Source of the DNA: Helicobacter apodemus | Lineage (GTDB): Bacteria > Campylobacterota > Campylobacteria > Campylobacterales > Helicobacteraceae | Assembly (NCBI RefSeq): GCF_000765745.2 | Contig: NZ_JRPC02000009.1 | Coordinates: 19,451-83,450 of the forward strand | Length of the DNA stretch: 64,000 nucleotides | Direction of reading: 5' to 3' | Part shown: positions 48,264 to 56,878 of the stretch, one piece after another | How the letters are laid out: every line of letters begins with the position of its first letter | Numbering within the stretch: position 1 is the first letter of the stretch | Position numbers and translations under genes: made by a program | The notes under the pieces: generated by a model | Told to the model about the DNA's origin: nothing | Database searches by the model: none | The model's input: the letters and a program-made list of their open reading frames with translations, nothing else

Positions 48264-48302
48264 GCAGTCTAGAATCTTAAAGGGCTTAAGATTCTAGACT
48301 GC
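48264..48302. terminator. Perfect 17 bp inverted repeat downstream of the SMR pair
   Basis: GCAGTCTAGAATCTTAA, a 5-base loop, then its exact complement. It starts 8 bp after the stop codon of the second SMR gene, so it probably ends or stabilises that transcript. There is no clear T run on the minus strand, so it is not a canonical intrinsic terminator. Confidence 0.6.
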
Positions 48303-48309
48303 TTAAAGT

Positions 48310-48624
48310 TTAGCCTATCGCCTTAAGCCCAATGACTGAAGCGATTATGAGTGTGATGAAAAGTAGTTTTTTAAGATTCTTGCTTTCTTTAAAAAATAAG
48401 ATTCCAATTAGCACACCACCCCCCGCACCTATGCCTGTCCATATCGCATAGGCTGTCGCCATAGTAATCTCTTGCATTGCTAGAGAGAGAAGCGAGAAAC
48501 TTAGCATAAACTGCACCAAGATTCCAAGCAAAAAGATATTGCGCCCACTTAATGAGTATTTTTTCAGCGCAATCACACCGACAATCTCCATACACCCCGC
48601 AAGAAGTAAATACACCCAACTCAT
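48310..48624 (-). CDS. SMR-family multidrug/guanidinium exporter subunit
   Basis: 104 residues, four membrane helices. WVYLLLAGCMEIVGVIALKK carries the conserved membrane Glu, and ATAYAIWTGIGAGGGVLIGI is the second SMR signature. Encoded directly downstream of another SMR gene with a 4 bp overlap; such pairs (YkkCD, EbrAB type) act as heterodimers exporting guanidinium or cationic drugs. As I recall, C. jejuni has a similar pair. Confidence 0.92.
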   Translation of the reverse strand: MSWVYLLLAGCMEIVGVIALKKYSLSGRNIFLLGILVQFMLSFSLLSLAMQEITMATAYAIWTGIGAGGGVLIGILFFKESKNLKKLLFITLIIASVIGLKAIG

Positions 48625-49043
48625 TTTTGCTCCTCCTTAAGTATTGTATCAAGTCCCAAATCATGTGAGAAGTTTGAGACAAGCTTTTCCTCTTGCACCT
48701 CTTCTTTCTCGCTGCTAGAGAGCTTTAAGCCAATCACGCCAATGAGTAAAGTAGCGATAAAGAGAATCTTAAGTGGTGAGAAGGGCTCATTAAAAATAAG
48801 AATCTCTGCGAGTGTAACCCCCGCTGTACCAATGCCTACAAATACGCTATATGCAATTCCAATCTCTAGCACCTTAACTGCTAGAATCATAGAGATAAAG
48901 GAGATAAAAATCCCAATGCCTGTGAGGGTAAAAGCAAACAAATTATCGCTATACTTTAGCCCACTTGCCCAAAAGCACTCTACAATGCCACCAAAAATCA
49001 CCAATCCCCACGCCAAATTTGGGGTAAGCTTTATGTTTTTCAT
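48621..49043 (-). CDS. SMR-family exporter subunit with C-terminal extension
   Basis: 140 residues. The SMR core (about 1-108) has FGGIVECFWASGLKYSD with the conserved Glu and the SugE/Gdx-like W-x-x-x-LKYS motif, and IAYSVFVGIGTAGVTLAEIL. After the fourth helix there is a charged tail of about 30 residues (SSSEKEEVQEEKLVSNF) absent from the partner. First gene of the pair. Guanidinium export is the likely role by motif; broader drug export is possible. Confidence 0.92.
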   Translation of the reverse strand: MKNIKLTPNLAWGLVIFGGIVECFWASGLKYSDNLFAFTLTGIGIFISFISMILAVKVLEIGIAYSVFVGIGTAGVTLAEILIFNEPFSPLKILFIATLLIGVIGLKLSSSEKEEVQEEKLVSNFSHDLGLDTILKEEQK

Positions 49044-49305
49044 TGGATTTCCTTACTATGAATGTGTATTTTACGGGCTTAGATTCTACTCTAAACCAAA
49101 AAGTGAGAATGCGTTGAAAATCTACGCGATAAATGCACCAAATGAAAACTAAAGCGAGGTTTTAGAGAAGAAGCACACTAAAATTGACCAAGAAAAGAAG
49201 CCAAAGCCACTATCCCACATCATTTTGCCTTTCTCCTTATGTTTAAAATTGTGCGGGATTATAGCATAAAAGTGTTTATGGGTGAAATTTAGCGGGTAAG
49301 TGTTG

Positions 49306-49311
49306 TATAAT
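49306..49311 (+). promoter_or_regulatory. Putative -10 box ahead of the decayed R-M locus
   Basis: TATAAT preceded by TGTTG, 32 bp upstream of the TTG start of the broken D12 methyltransferase gene. It lies in the free gap between the divergent SMR pair and this locus. Confidence 0.5.
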
Positions 49312-49342
49312 CCACTTTTAAATTTTACAAGAAAGGTGTCCT

Positions 49343-49975
49343 TTGTTCTCTATCCCAAACCGCCGCTATACAGGAGCAAAAACAAAGCTTTTAGATTCTA
49401 TTGATACAAGTATTTTAAAGGCTTTTGATTATAGGGATAAGCACAATCTTAGCTTTTTTGATGTGTTTAGTGGCACAGGCGTGGTGAGTGAATATTTTGT
49501 TAAAAACCGCTGTGTAATCAATGACTTTTTGCATTCTAATTATGTGATTTATCAGGGATTTTTCGCACAAGAAAAATATGATAAGAAAAAGCTAAAATCT
49601 TTAAGCCAAGAGTTTCAGGGCATAGATTCTAAAAGCTTAAAAGAAAATTATTACTCTAAATACTTTGGGATAAATTCTTTAGCAAAAAACGATAGCAAGA
49701 TGATAGGCTGTTAAAGCCAGAGCCTGAAAATTTAAGCAAATATTGCAAAGTAGAGGCAAAAGAAGCCTTTAAAGACTTAATAGAATCTCTAGTAAAGACA
49801 GCTAAAATACTTGTGGTTACTTATAATAATACTTACACTTCTAAGTCAAGTTCAAGTAGGAATAAGATTAGGATAGCGACAATTATAGGCTTTGAAATAA
49901 TACAGGGCGGCAATGACTTACAAAGAAGTGTTAAAGCTTGTTATTGGGCAAAATGGTGGTTTTGCACCACTCAAT
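49343..49975 (+). pseudogene. D12-class adenine DNA methyltransferase, broken
   Basis: The frame from a TTG at 49343 (FSIPNRRYTGAKTKLLDSID) carries the SAM motif LSFFDVFSGTGVVSEYFVKN and a normal D12 N terminus, but ends at 49714. In another frame, after 49711, sequence resumes with LSKYCKVEAKEAFKDLIESL and ILVVTYNNTYTSKSSSSRNK, the C-terminal part of the same family. The catalytic DPPY segment is missing, so a deletion and frameshift have inactivated it. AAAGG precedes the start. Confidence 0.78.
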
Positions 49976-50606
49976 CTTATTTATAAAAATATCTAGAATC
50001 ATAAAGATAAAAACACAATTCAAGGCAAAACACCAAACGCAACCATAAGGGAGACTTTGCAAAGAAATGAAGATTTTTTCCCTTAGGGATAGGTGTTTGG
50101 GGATTAAGTAAATATAAACACATTCTTATAGCAAAAGAATCTACGCCCAAAAACAAAATAGAAAAACAAGAAAGAATGCACGTCAAAATTCAAGGAATGC
50201 TTTTAAAGCTAGGCAATCAAAGAGGGCTAGACACTTATACCAATGATAAATCTTGGACATTTAATAATAAAAAATTAGGTTCATTGTATAGTTTGCAAGA
50301 AATTCCGCCATTTACATATACAGAGATTATTTAAAGAAGTGTAAATTATGTAGATGTTGCTTGGTTTAATACTGAAAATACCCTTTCCTGTGCGTATTTG
50401 AGAGGTAGAAGATAGCACTGATTTTAGGGCTGTGCTTACAAAATTTAAAGAATTAGAATTTTTTAATATAGAGTTTTATTGTATTTCAGATGCTAAAAGA
50501 AAAACTAAGTTTGATACAGAAATCAATAAAAGCTTTTGAAAACTTAGTTAAGCGGGTTGAATTTGTGAGTTATGAGCAAATTATTGCAACCTATGAACAC
50601 GAATGA
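49913..50606 (+). pseudogene. HARE-HTH-type type II restriction endonuclease, broken
   Basis: Reading across frames gives MTYKEVLKLVIGQNGGFAPL, a stop, then GKTPNATIRETLQRNEDFF (HARE-HTH domain), a frameshift, LGIGVWGLSKYKHIL, RMHVKIQGMLLKLGNQRGLD and TYTNDKSW, a stop after FTYTEII, VDVAWFN, a frameshift, then EVEDSTDFRAVLTKFKELEF and RVEFVSYEQI. These follow the order of restriction enzymes with an N-terminal HARE-HTH and an EVExSTD catalytic core. At least two in-frame stops and two or three frameshifts make it non-functional. It was the partner of the preceding D12 enzyme. Confidence 0.75.
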
Positions 50607-50622
50607 AAAAGATTGAATTTTA

Positions 50623-50778
50623 ATGAATATAGCGACATATTTGGAATTTTTGTATTTAAATCATTCTAAAATTATTACCTACATTGAAGAGTTGGATACC
50701 AAAGGGGAAGATTGCTTATATTATGTAGAAGAAGCAATGCAAGATTCGCAAGTTCCTTTTGAAATAAGATACAGATGA
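50623..50778 (+). CDS. Hypothetical 51-residue protein
   Basis: Short acidic frame: MNIATYLEFLYLNHSKIITY followed by IEELDTKGEDCLYYVEEAMQ. It overlaps the next gene by 4 bp (ATGA), which supports it as the first gene of a small operon, but the ribosome-binding site is weak and no family is recognised. It begins just after the broken restriction gene. Confidence 0.4.
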   Translation: MNIATYLEFLYLNHSKIITYIEELDTKGEDCLYYVEEAMQDSQVPFEIRYR

Positions 50779-51116
50779 AGCTAAAAGATAAAAGTTTTAT
50801 GAAATTTGAATCTGTGGTGTTGGTAGTTACAGCTTTTTGCGTGGGTTTTTTGTGGTTTCATTTTATAACAGAATTTATGCTACTTATGGCTTTTGTGTGC
50901 CTGGTTTTTGTTAGCTCTGTTGTCTCGTGGAGACTATACAAGAACAATCAATGGTATAAATTAGTAGAGATTATGTTTGTTGTAGGGACATTTTTGCTCC
51001 TCATCTTGCTTTTTGGGTTTGTTTGGGACTATGATAAAGGAACAATGCCTCCAGCAGACATTTTGCCTGATGAGCCAAAGTGGCTGACCAATCCGAATTT
51101 ATCTTGCTTTTGTTGA
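50775..51116 (+). CDS. Small membrane protein, unknown function
   Basis: 113 residues with three hydrophobic spans (about 12-31, 33-50 and 67-86: VVLVVTAFCVGFLWFHFI, MLLMAFVCLVFVSSVVSW, IMFVVGTFLLLILLFGFVW), and a short proline-containing tail. No signature recognised. Overlaps the preceding 51-residue frame by 4 bp. Confidence 0.55.
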   Translation: MKLKDKSFMKFESVVLVVTAFCVGFLWFHFITEFMLLMAFVCLVFVSSVVSWRLYKNNQWYKLVEIMFVVGTFLLLILLFGFVWDYDKGTMPPADILPDEPKWLTNPNLSCFC

Positions 51117-51187
51117 TTTTATGGCTTATTGTTGTGCCTATTCCTTTTTGCATTATTGCTTTGATTATCAAATGGATGGTGAGATAG
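51080..51187 (+). CDS. Possible 35-residue membrane peptide
   Basis: A GTG-started frame overlapping the 3' end of the previous gene: a polar start, one long hydrophobic helix (FILLLLILWLIVVPIPFCII) and a basic end (KWMVR). Overlap and composition fit a coupled small membrane protein, but a frameshifted extension of the preceding gene explains it equally well. Confidence 0.25.
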   Translation: MADQSEFILLLLILWLIVVPIPFCIIALIIKWMVR

Positions 51188-51411
51188 AATCTTGGCGGAC
51201 AAAATGTAGAAGCAAAAAATTTGCTATCTTAGATTCCTTACTTATCCCCTTGCAAATTGTTTTTATATAGAATCTCAATTGAGAAAGATAAAAAAATGCT
51301 TCTCAAACTCCTAAATATTTTTGCCACTATCTGCCATTTTTCCCTTGACAAATACTAGGGTATCAGGTTTTATAATTACAAATGTATTTTTATATTACAA
51401 AAGGAGAATAA

Positions 51412-51927
51412 ATGAAAAAATTACTTGCTATTGCTTCGGTTGTGGCTTTAGGTTGCACAAATATCGCCTATGCACAGGAGGTAAAAATGCAAAAAACACA
51501 AGAAATAGTTAAGGCGGGAAGTCTTGGTGGATTTAAAGGAGATTCTAAAATCTTTAGCGGTGAAGTGAATGTAAAAATGCTTTTTAAAAGCGGAGATTAT
51601 CGTAATTTTAGTGGTGCAGAAGTTACTTTTAGCCCAAAGGCTAGGACAGCTTGGCATACGCACCCCGCAGGGCAAACGTTGATTGTTACACAAGGCACGA
51701 TTTATACAGGCACAAAGCAGGGGATTACTCAAATTGCAAAGGTTGGCGATGTGGTGCTTTGCCCATCTGATATAGAGCATTGGCACGGAGCAGGTTTGAA
51801 AGAAAAGGGTGTGCATATCGCTCTTACACACGAGAAAGATGGCAAGAATGTTACTTGGTTAGAGCTTTTAAGCGATACAGAATATGAGGGCTATATCAAG
51901 GAAGCAGAAAGTAAGGCGAAGAAGTAG
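51412..51927 (+). CDS. Secreted cupin-domain protein
   Basis: 171 residues with a Sec signal peptide (MKKLLAIASVVALGCTNIAY, cleavage near AYA-QE). The mature part is a single cupin: metal-binding AWHTHPAGQTLIVTQG with the His-His-Gln set, and VGDVVLCPSDIEHWHGA with the later His. This resembles the manganese cupins annotated as hydroxynitrile lyase-like or carboxymuconolactone-decarboxylase-associated; the substrate cannot be inferred. Shine-Dalgarno AAAGGAG. It stands alone. Confidence 0.85.
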   Translation: MKKLLAIASVVALGCTNIAYAQEVKMQKTQEIVKAGSLGGFKGDSKIFSGEVNVKMLFKSGDYRNFSGAEVTFSPKARTAWHTHPAGQTLIVTQGTIYTGTKQGITQIAKVGDVVLCPSDIEHWHGAGLKEKGVHIALTHEKDGKNVTWLELLSDTEYEGYIKEAESKAKK

Positions 51928-51996
51928 ATAAGTCTTATTCTTACAAGAAATTCTGCATTAAGCGATAGGATAAGATTCTAAAATAAGCTTAAATTG

Positions 51997-52245
51997 TTAG
52001 CTTTGTAGATATTCTTGTAGGGCATGGGCTTCATTCATATTGCTATTTTGTATTTTTTTAATTGCTTCAATCGCTACACGTGCGGCAGAGAGTGTTGTAA
52101 AATATGGAATTGAGTTTTTAATAATTTGTGTGCAAATAAGATGTGTATCGCCTTTGTTTGAGCGATGATCGCTTGTATTAATAGCAAGGGAGATTTGATT
52201 ATGTGCCATCTTATTAGTGATATTTAGGCGTTCCTCACTTAATTT
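51997..52245 (-). pseudogene. carB 3'-end fragment (carbamoyl-phosphate synthase large subunit)
   Basis: The frame reads KLSEERLNITNKMAHNQISL, AINTSDHRSNKGDTHLI and IPYFTTLSAARVAIEAIKKI, which is the extreme C terminus of CarB (allosteric domain end), about 82 codons up to a proper stop. The homology begins abruptly after a stop codon at 52246-52248, next to a transporter fragment. The rest of carB is not present in this window. It is a displaced gene end, not a gene. Confidence 0.8.
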
Positions 52246-52250
52246 TTAGA

Positions 52251-52535
52251 ATCTGTGAGGATTCTTTGCTCTGTCCTTGTCGCTGATGTTTGGAGAAAGC
52301 AAAAAATACGCACCCACCGCTATCATCACAAAGGGCAAGAGTTTGGAAAGCAAGGCAATCTCTATAAGCTGCACCAAAATCGTGCCCACTGCCTCAAAGA
52401 ATGTAGCAATAAGCATTAATTGCGACTTTCTCTCATATCCACCAAGCCTTGATGATAATAATGCGCCGCACTGACAAACGAACCGACACAGGCTTGAAGC
52501 TTGTTTGTAGCTAGGGCTTGGAGAGGATTTATACC
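52251..52535 (-). pseudogene. TSUP/YfcA-family transporter fragment, frameshifted
   Basis: On the minus strand: GINPLQALATNKLQACVGSF, VSAAHYYHQGLVDMRESR, then a stop and frame change, then MLIATFFEAVGTILVQLIEI and ALLSKLLPFVMIAVGAYFLL. These follow the order of TauE/SafE-type membrane permeases (the A-x-x-TNKLQ block and the following helix). Start and end of the gene are missing and at least one frameshift is present. Confidence 0.7.
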
Positions 52536-52592
52536 GCTTACTTATAAAGGGAACACACTTTCTAGGTAAAAATTTATCTATCCCTCAAGGGT

Positions 52593-53144
52593 TTAAGGAT
52601 TAATCGTTTTTGCTTCTACCAAAGGGGGTAAGATAAGCATAAGTTTACGCATATCTATACTAAATATTTTATCTACACTACAAGGAGTAATGCCAATGCC
52701 TCTTCCTGAAGGTAATCGCGGGTTAAAAAACACCGAAATACACTCTGTTTTGTCCAAAACAAAAGAGCGAATTTGCACGGCAGCAGTCGTTGTAGGGATA
52801 ATTGTAAATACGGTTTCAAGCTTTTTGCTTTTTAAATCCTCCTCACAATCTTTCAGTGCAAAAAATCCGCTTTCATCAATACCTAAACATAATTTTGAAT
52901 CCTCTGTATTGACAAATTGCATAGCTCCTAAATTAAAGCTATCAAAAGGGTCGCTTTTGCGAGTTTGATCATCAAGAATAACTTGTTTGAGATTCCAATT
53001 TGGTTTTCTATAATCTGGAGCGAGTAAATCTCCTGTTAAAAGACTTCTTAGAGAAAATGGAGCGGTAAAATCTGGTAAATCCTCTGGCTCTACCCCATAA
53101 ACAAAGCTTGAAATTAAAATCAATAATAAAGCAATTCTTTTCAT
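52593..53144 (-). CDS. cdtC: Cytolethal distending toxin subunit C
   Basis: 183 residues with a Sec signal peptide (MKRIALLLILISSFVYG). The mature part is a ricin-type lectin fold: LRSLLTGDLLAPDYRKPNW, FNLGAMQFVNTEDSKLCLG, and FVLDKTECISVFFNPRL. With CdtA it binds the host cell surface and delivers CdtB. Last gene of cdtA-cdtB-cdtC, 9 bp after cdtB. Confidence 0.92.
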   Translation of the reverse strand: MKRIALLLILISSFVYGVEPEDLPDFTAPFSLRSLLTGDLLAPDYRKPNWNLKQVILDDQTRKSDPFDSFNLGAMQFVNTEDSKLCLGIDESGFFALKDCEEDLKSKKLETVFTIIPTTTAAVQIRSFVLDKTECISVFFNPRLPSGRGIGITPCSVDKIFSIDMRKLMLILPPLVEAKTINP

Positions 53145-53153
53145 TTTTGCCTC

Positions 53154-53975
53154 CTAAAAGCGTCCAAAATGCACAGGTGAATGGTCAGATGAGAGGTGTG
53201 CGCGTATATTTGCTGCTATAAGCAGTGCTGTAATTTGTGGCAAAGATATAGCAGAACGAGAGGAGCTTGACCTGCCAACTACTGCATAATCAAGTGTTCT
53301 GTTTGCACCTCTGGTGCTAAAATGTGTAGCAGAATTTGGTGCAGTAATACGAATATGGTTAGTAATCCTTGTATCAAGTCCAGATTGTAAGACTGCTGGG
53401 TCGCGATTAAAATCTCCTGCAATAAGCCAATTTATTTGTGGCGTATTGATAAAAGTATCATGCACTGCTGTAACTAAAGCGGGTGCATCACCGCCACCAC
53501 TTGCTAAAGCGTGAATATTAAAGAACACATCATTGCCGATACGAATACCTATTGCTGGACGCGAAGAATCTGTTGCAACAGTATTTTGACGCACTACAAT
53601 GACTTCATCAGCCCTTCTGTCAGAGACTATGGCAAGATTCACTCTTCTTGCTCCTGCATCAAGCGGAGCATAATAAATATAAACTGAATTTGGTCGAGAA
53701 TAAGTCCCAAGCTCCCAAATAAACTCTTCCACAGGCGTGCCACCGGGCTGAACCATTCTGTCTGTCCTTCTTGCTGAAGCAGGAATGGCACCTGCTTCTT
53801 GCACCATAAGGATATTAGCGGGATTATCGCCTGTGATAAGCTGCCGGACGCTTACATTCCATTTGCTTTCAGTATTTGCCGAAGAGCCTTGTAAGTTCCA
53901 AGTGCTTACCCTATAATCCTCAAGATTAGCTAGAGCAAAGGTAAAGCTCATTAAAAAACATAATAATATTCTCAT
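53154..53975 (-). CDS. cdtB: Cytolethal distending toxin subunit B (DNase I-like)
   Basis: The active subunit: enters the host nucleus and breaks DNA, causing G2/M arrest. 273 residues with a signal peptide (MRILLCFLMSFTFALA). Catalytic residues of the DNase I/phosphatase fold are all present: Glu in ILMVQEAGAIP, His in FFNIHALASGGGDAP, Asp in WLIAGDFNRDP, and SSDHSPVHF at the C terminus; YRVSTWNLQGSSA is the typical start. No truncation, so the toxin should be functional. Confidence 0.96.
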   Translation of the reverse strand: MRILLCFLMSFTFALANLEDYRVSTWNLQGSSANTESKWNVSVRQLITGDNPANILMVQEAGAIPASARRTDRMVQPGGTPVEEFIWELGTYSRPNSVYIYYAPLDAGARRVNLAIVSDRRADEVIVVRQNTVATDSSRPAIGIRIGNDVFFNIHALASGGGDAPALVTAVHDTFINTPQINWLIAGDFNRDPAVLQSGLDTRITNHIRITAPNSATHFSTRGANRTLDYAVVGRSSSSRSAISLPQITALLIAANIRAHLSSDHSPVHFGRF

Positions 53976-53994
53976 TTACTGCTCCTTAATTGAT

Positions 53995-54702
53995 TTATTT
54001 AGTGAAAAAAATAGGATTTGATTCTTCTAGTACTGGGGTGATATACCATTGTTGGTCAAGGTTAGATTCATTGATTGCACACTTTGTTAAATAAATACTA
54101 TAATATGTCGTTGTTCGTATAGTTGGCGTTTGCAAACAAGTTTTTGCACCTACATTTTGAATTTGGACTGCTTGGTTATTAAAAAAATTGATATTCCATA
54201 ATTGTGTTTGCATTTGACTATCGCATAGCTCATGAACTACCCCATTTTTATAGGCTTGAAGACAAGTGTTTTTTGCTAGATTTTTAATCATTACCTGTCC
54301 ATTTGGAAAACTAATAATACGCCAAAATGTTGCCTTACCAAATTCAAGACTATCAATAGGCGTATATCCCCATACCCAATTTCCGGGTTCTAGTGCCCAA
54401 AGCGTTAGGAGTCCTCCCGATGAAGACATAATTGATATACGATTAGAAACATTTCTGTCTATGGCTAATGCACTATTGACATCATTGTTAGAGCCTATTA
54501 TGGGGATTTTTGTTGTTTCCATACTCATTAGCAGTTTTCTTGATTCTTCATTTGGTATGGGTTCATTAAGCGGAGGTGTGGGCGTTGAGCCTATACCTAA
54601 ATCTTCTCCATTCATAGGTAAATACCTTAGTGTATTAGTCTTTGGGGTTGAAGAACACGCTATGAATAAAAAAATTGCAAAAAGAAAAAATATATACCGC
54701 AT
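53995..54702 (-). CDS. cdtA: Cytolethal distending toxin subunit A (lipoprotein)
   Basis: 235 residues. Lipoprotein signal MRYIFFLFAIFLFIACSS with the lipobox Cys, a proline-rich linker (GIGSTPTPPLNEPIPNE), then a ricin-like lectin domain (LEPGNWVWGYTPIDSLEFGK, NTCLQAYKNG, AKTCLQTPTIR). Forms the host-binding half of the toxin with CdtC. First gene of the operon, 19 bp ahead of cdtB. Confidence 0.93.
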   Translation of the reverse strand: MRYIFFLFAIFLFIACSSTPKTNTLRYLPMNGEDLGIGSTPTPPLNEPIPNEESRKLLMSMETTKIPIIGSNNDVNSALAIDRNVSNRISIMSSSGGLLTLWALEPGNWVWGYTPIDSLEFGKATFWRIISFPNGQVMIKNLAKNTCLQAYKNGVVHELCDSQMQTQLWNINFFNNQAVQIQNVGAKTCLQTPTIRTTTYYSIYLTKCAINESNLDQQWYITPVLEESNPIFFTK

Positions 54703-56145
54703 AAATACCCTTTTTAATGAATTTTTAATAACTATTGTTGAAATTATATCTTAATAGTTAAGATAAAATTATAAAATGCATAAGCATTTATCTATAAGGT
54801 TATTACTCTCCTTGTATCTTTTTATTCATTAATTTGACTTTATATTGTTTTATTTATAATAGTTGTTTTAAAATCATTTAAAGATCTCGTCTATGCTGTG
54901 TGATTAATATCCTTAGAATACTTAGCCTTAAAATCACTAACATTTTCTTATATTTTTTAAAAAGCTCACACTGAATAAGATTTTGTAAATTGAATTCCTC
55001 TATCCAATCTTGATTAATCTTAATCACTTCTTTGCTCTCATTAATACCTATAAAATTGCACCTAAGCAAATAGGAATTTTTGAATCCAAACTTGCACTTA
55101 TCATAAGCCTCAAGATACTATTTGCAACAAAATGAAAATCAATACAAAGTTAAATCAATCCTACCTTTAGGTTTTTAGCTTGGTTGTGTAAGAGATTCTA
55201 GATAGTATTAAGTTTATCATCAAAAATCTCATTTTGACCCCTGTAATTCTCTACTAAGTGGGGAGTTTAGAAAATCTTGCAGGGATTGACAAGATTTAAA
55301 AAGATTAAATTGCTATGCTTAAATAAAGAAAATTTCTTAAAAAGAATGGGGATACAATATTAAGATTTTGATAACTTTTTATGAATATTTCAAGCATTTT
55401 ATTTCTATTCTTAATATACCCCATATAAAATTCCTACTTTATGTAATATTTAGAGTTAAAGAGGTATTAAGTAAATTTATTACATCTTCAAGTTTAAGCA
55501 TTTTAATATCCTTTAAAATCATTTAAAAACTTTGTTTCACCTATGGTGGTTTTTTATTGCATCTTGCAATAAAATCTAAGCCTTTTAAGCAAACATAACC
55601 TAAATATTCCCTTGTTTTACATAGCTTCTAAAGCATTAAATAGCATTGCCCTTAGAGTTTGTAAATCCCTTTAAATGAGCTTATCTCTAAAATCCACTAT
55701 TTAGAGCTTAAATATAATCACTCAATCATATCACTGAAATATTAAAAATAATGGCTTTTATTTTGAAATTTCTGCGATTTTATTAGTCATTAAAATCAAT
55801 ATCCAAATAAAAAATAACTATATTATGCTTTGATAATTCAAGCATAGGATCATCAACACTTTTTAGATTCTCTACATTTCATAAGTTAAGCTTAGGTATA
55901 TCTATATTTTTTAAAATACATTATAAAATTCTTGCTAAATAATTTTGTTATTATAAATGGCAATAACATTCTTTCTAATTATATTTATTACCTTTATTGT
56001 TTGGTACTAGCCATCGCATTTATGCTTTGGATTGTAGCTATTCGTATTGCATTTTACCTTCTTAACAAAATGAAAAATAAATATATAAAGCAATACACAA
56101 GTTTATATGCTTAAATATTTTTAAATAACAATATATTTAATTAAA
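54703..56145. other. Long gap upstream of cdtA, with only relics
   Basis: About 1.4 kb of very A+T-rich sequence. A minus-strand frame (54878 to about 55120; LEAYDKCKFGFKNSYLLRCN then FIGINESKEVIKINQDW) looks like a piece of a larger protein, open upstream of its first Met, but the family is not recognised. A 9 bp inverted repeat (TTTTATTGC / GCAATAAAA) is at 55552-55574. A 60-codon hydrophobic frame at 55932-56114 has no ribosome-binding site. I see no other gene. The cdt promoter presumably lies in 54703-54800. Confidence 0.4.
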
Positions 56146-56840
56146 GCCACTCTAATAAACGCAGTTCAAATCCATCGCAAAAGGATTAATCCTAGCCAAC
56201 ATCTCGCAAAAGACTTTAATCAATGCCGCAACTCAAGGCATTTAAAAGTGTATTATCCTCTACTACAATGGTGTGAAATATTTCTAAAGCATAAGGTTTT
56301 ACACCTTATCAAGGCAATTCTAAAGCCTTTGCCTTACTCTTTGATATGAATAAACTTTTTGAATCTTTTGTCGCAAGTGAGATGAAAAAATGGCTATATG
56401 GTAATAAAATAAGTAATGAAAGCAATGAGGTGTTTATGGAGCAAATTTGTGGCAACAATATAGAATTAGGGCGAAATTTTGATATTAAAACCCAAGAAAA
56501 AAGTAAGTATCTAGTTACAAATGAGGACAATAAAAATAGATTCCAACTCAACCCCGATATTGTCGGCTACAAAAAACAAACAAAGCAAACCCTTTTTATC
56601 GCCGATACCAAATGGAAAATTCTAAATGAGGAGCAGCAAAATTATGGTATTTCTCAAAGTGATATGTATCAAATCTTTGCGTATTTAACCAAATACCAAT
56701 GCAAGAGAGGCTTTTTGATTTACCCAAAGGTAAAGGATACATTAAAAAATTTAGAGCTAATTTTCAAGCCAGAAATTCTTAACAAAGACAACAAAGAAGC
56801 CAATAAAGCTACACTCACACTCTGCTTTTTTAATGTGTAG
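56146..56840 (+). pseudogene. McrC-like restriction subunit, frameshifted and N-terminally truncated
   Basis: From 56346 the frame reads MNKLFESFVASEMKKWLYGN, then FQLNPDIVGYKK, TLFIADTKWKILNEE, YGISQSDMYQIFAYLTKYQ and RGFLIYPK: the McrC C-terminal nuclease core (PD-x-DxK). The preceding residues YQGNSKAFALLFD are in frame back to 56295; before that homology continues in another frame (HLKVYYPLLQWCEIFLKHK), so there is a frameshift near 56295. No mcrB (GTPase) is found upstream. A truncated C-terminal product from ATG 56346 remains possible. Confidence 0.72.
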
Positions 56841-56845
56841 TTTGT

Positions 56846-56851
56846 TATAAT
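56846..56851 (+). promoter_or_regulatory. Putative -10 box of the helicase gene
   Basis: TATAAT preceded by TTTGT, 28 bp upstream of the helicase ATG at 56879. The Shine-Dalgarno AAGAGG follows. Confidence 0.5.
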
Positions 56852-56878
56852 CAACCCTTATCCATTTAAGAGGTAGTT

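Noticed and set aside
48389..48682. 97-codon ORF overlapping both SMR genes
   Set aside because: Out-of-frame shadow of two clear SMR proteins.
51997..52209. A 70-residue stand-alone gene
   Set aside because: The sequence is the CarB C terminus and homology continues upstream of its first Met to an abrupt junction, so it is a fragment.
55552..55574. Inverted repeat TTTTATTGC/GCAATAAAA as a terminator
   Set aside because: The stem is A+T-rich, and no gene ends nearby on either strand.
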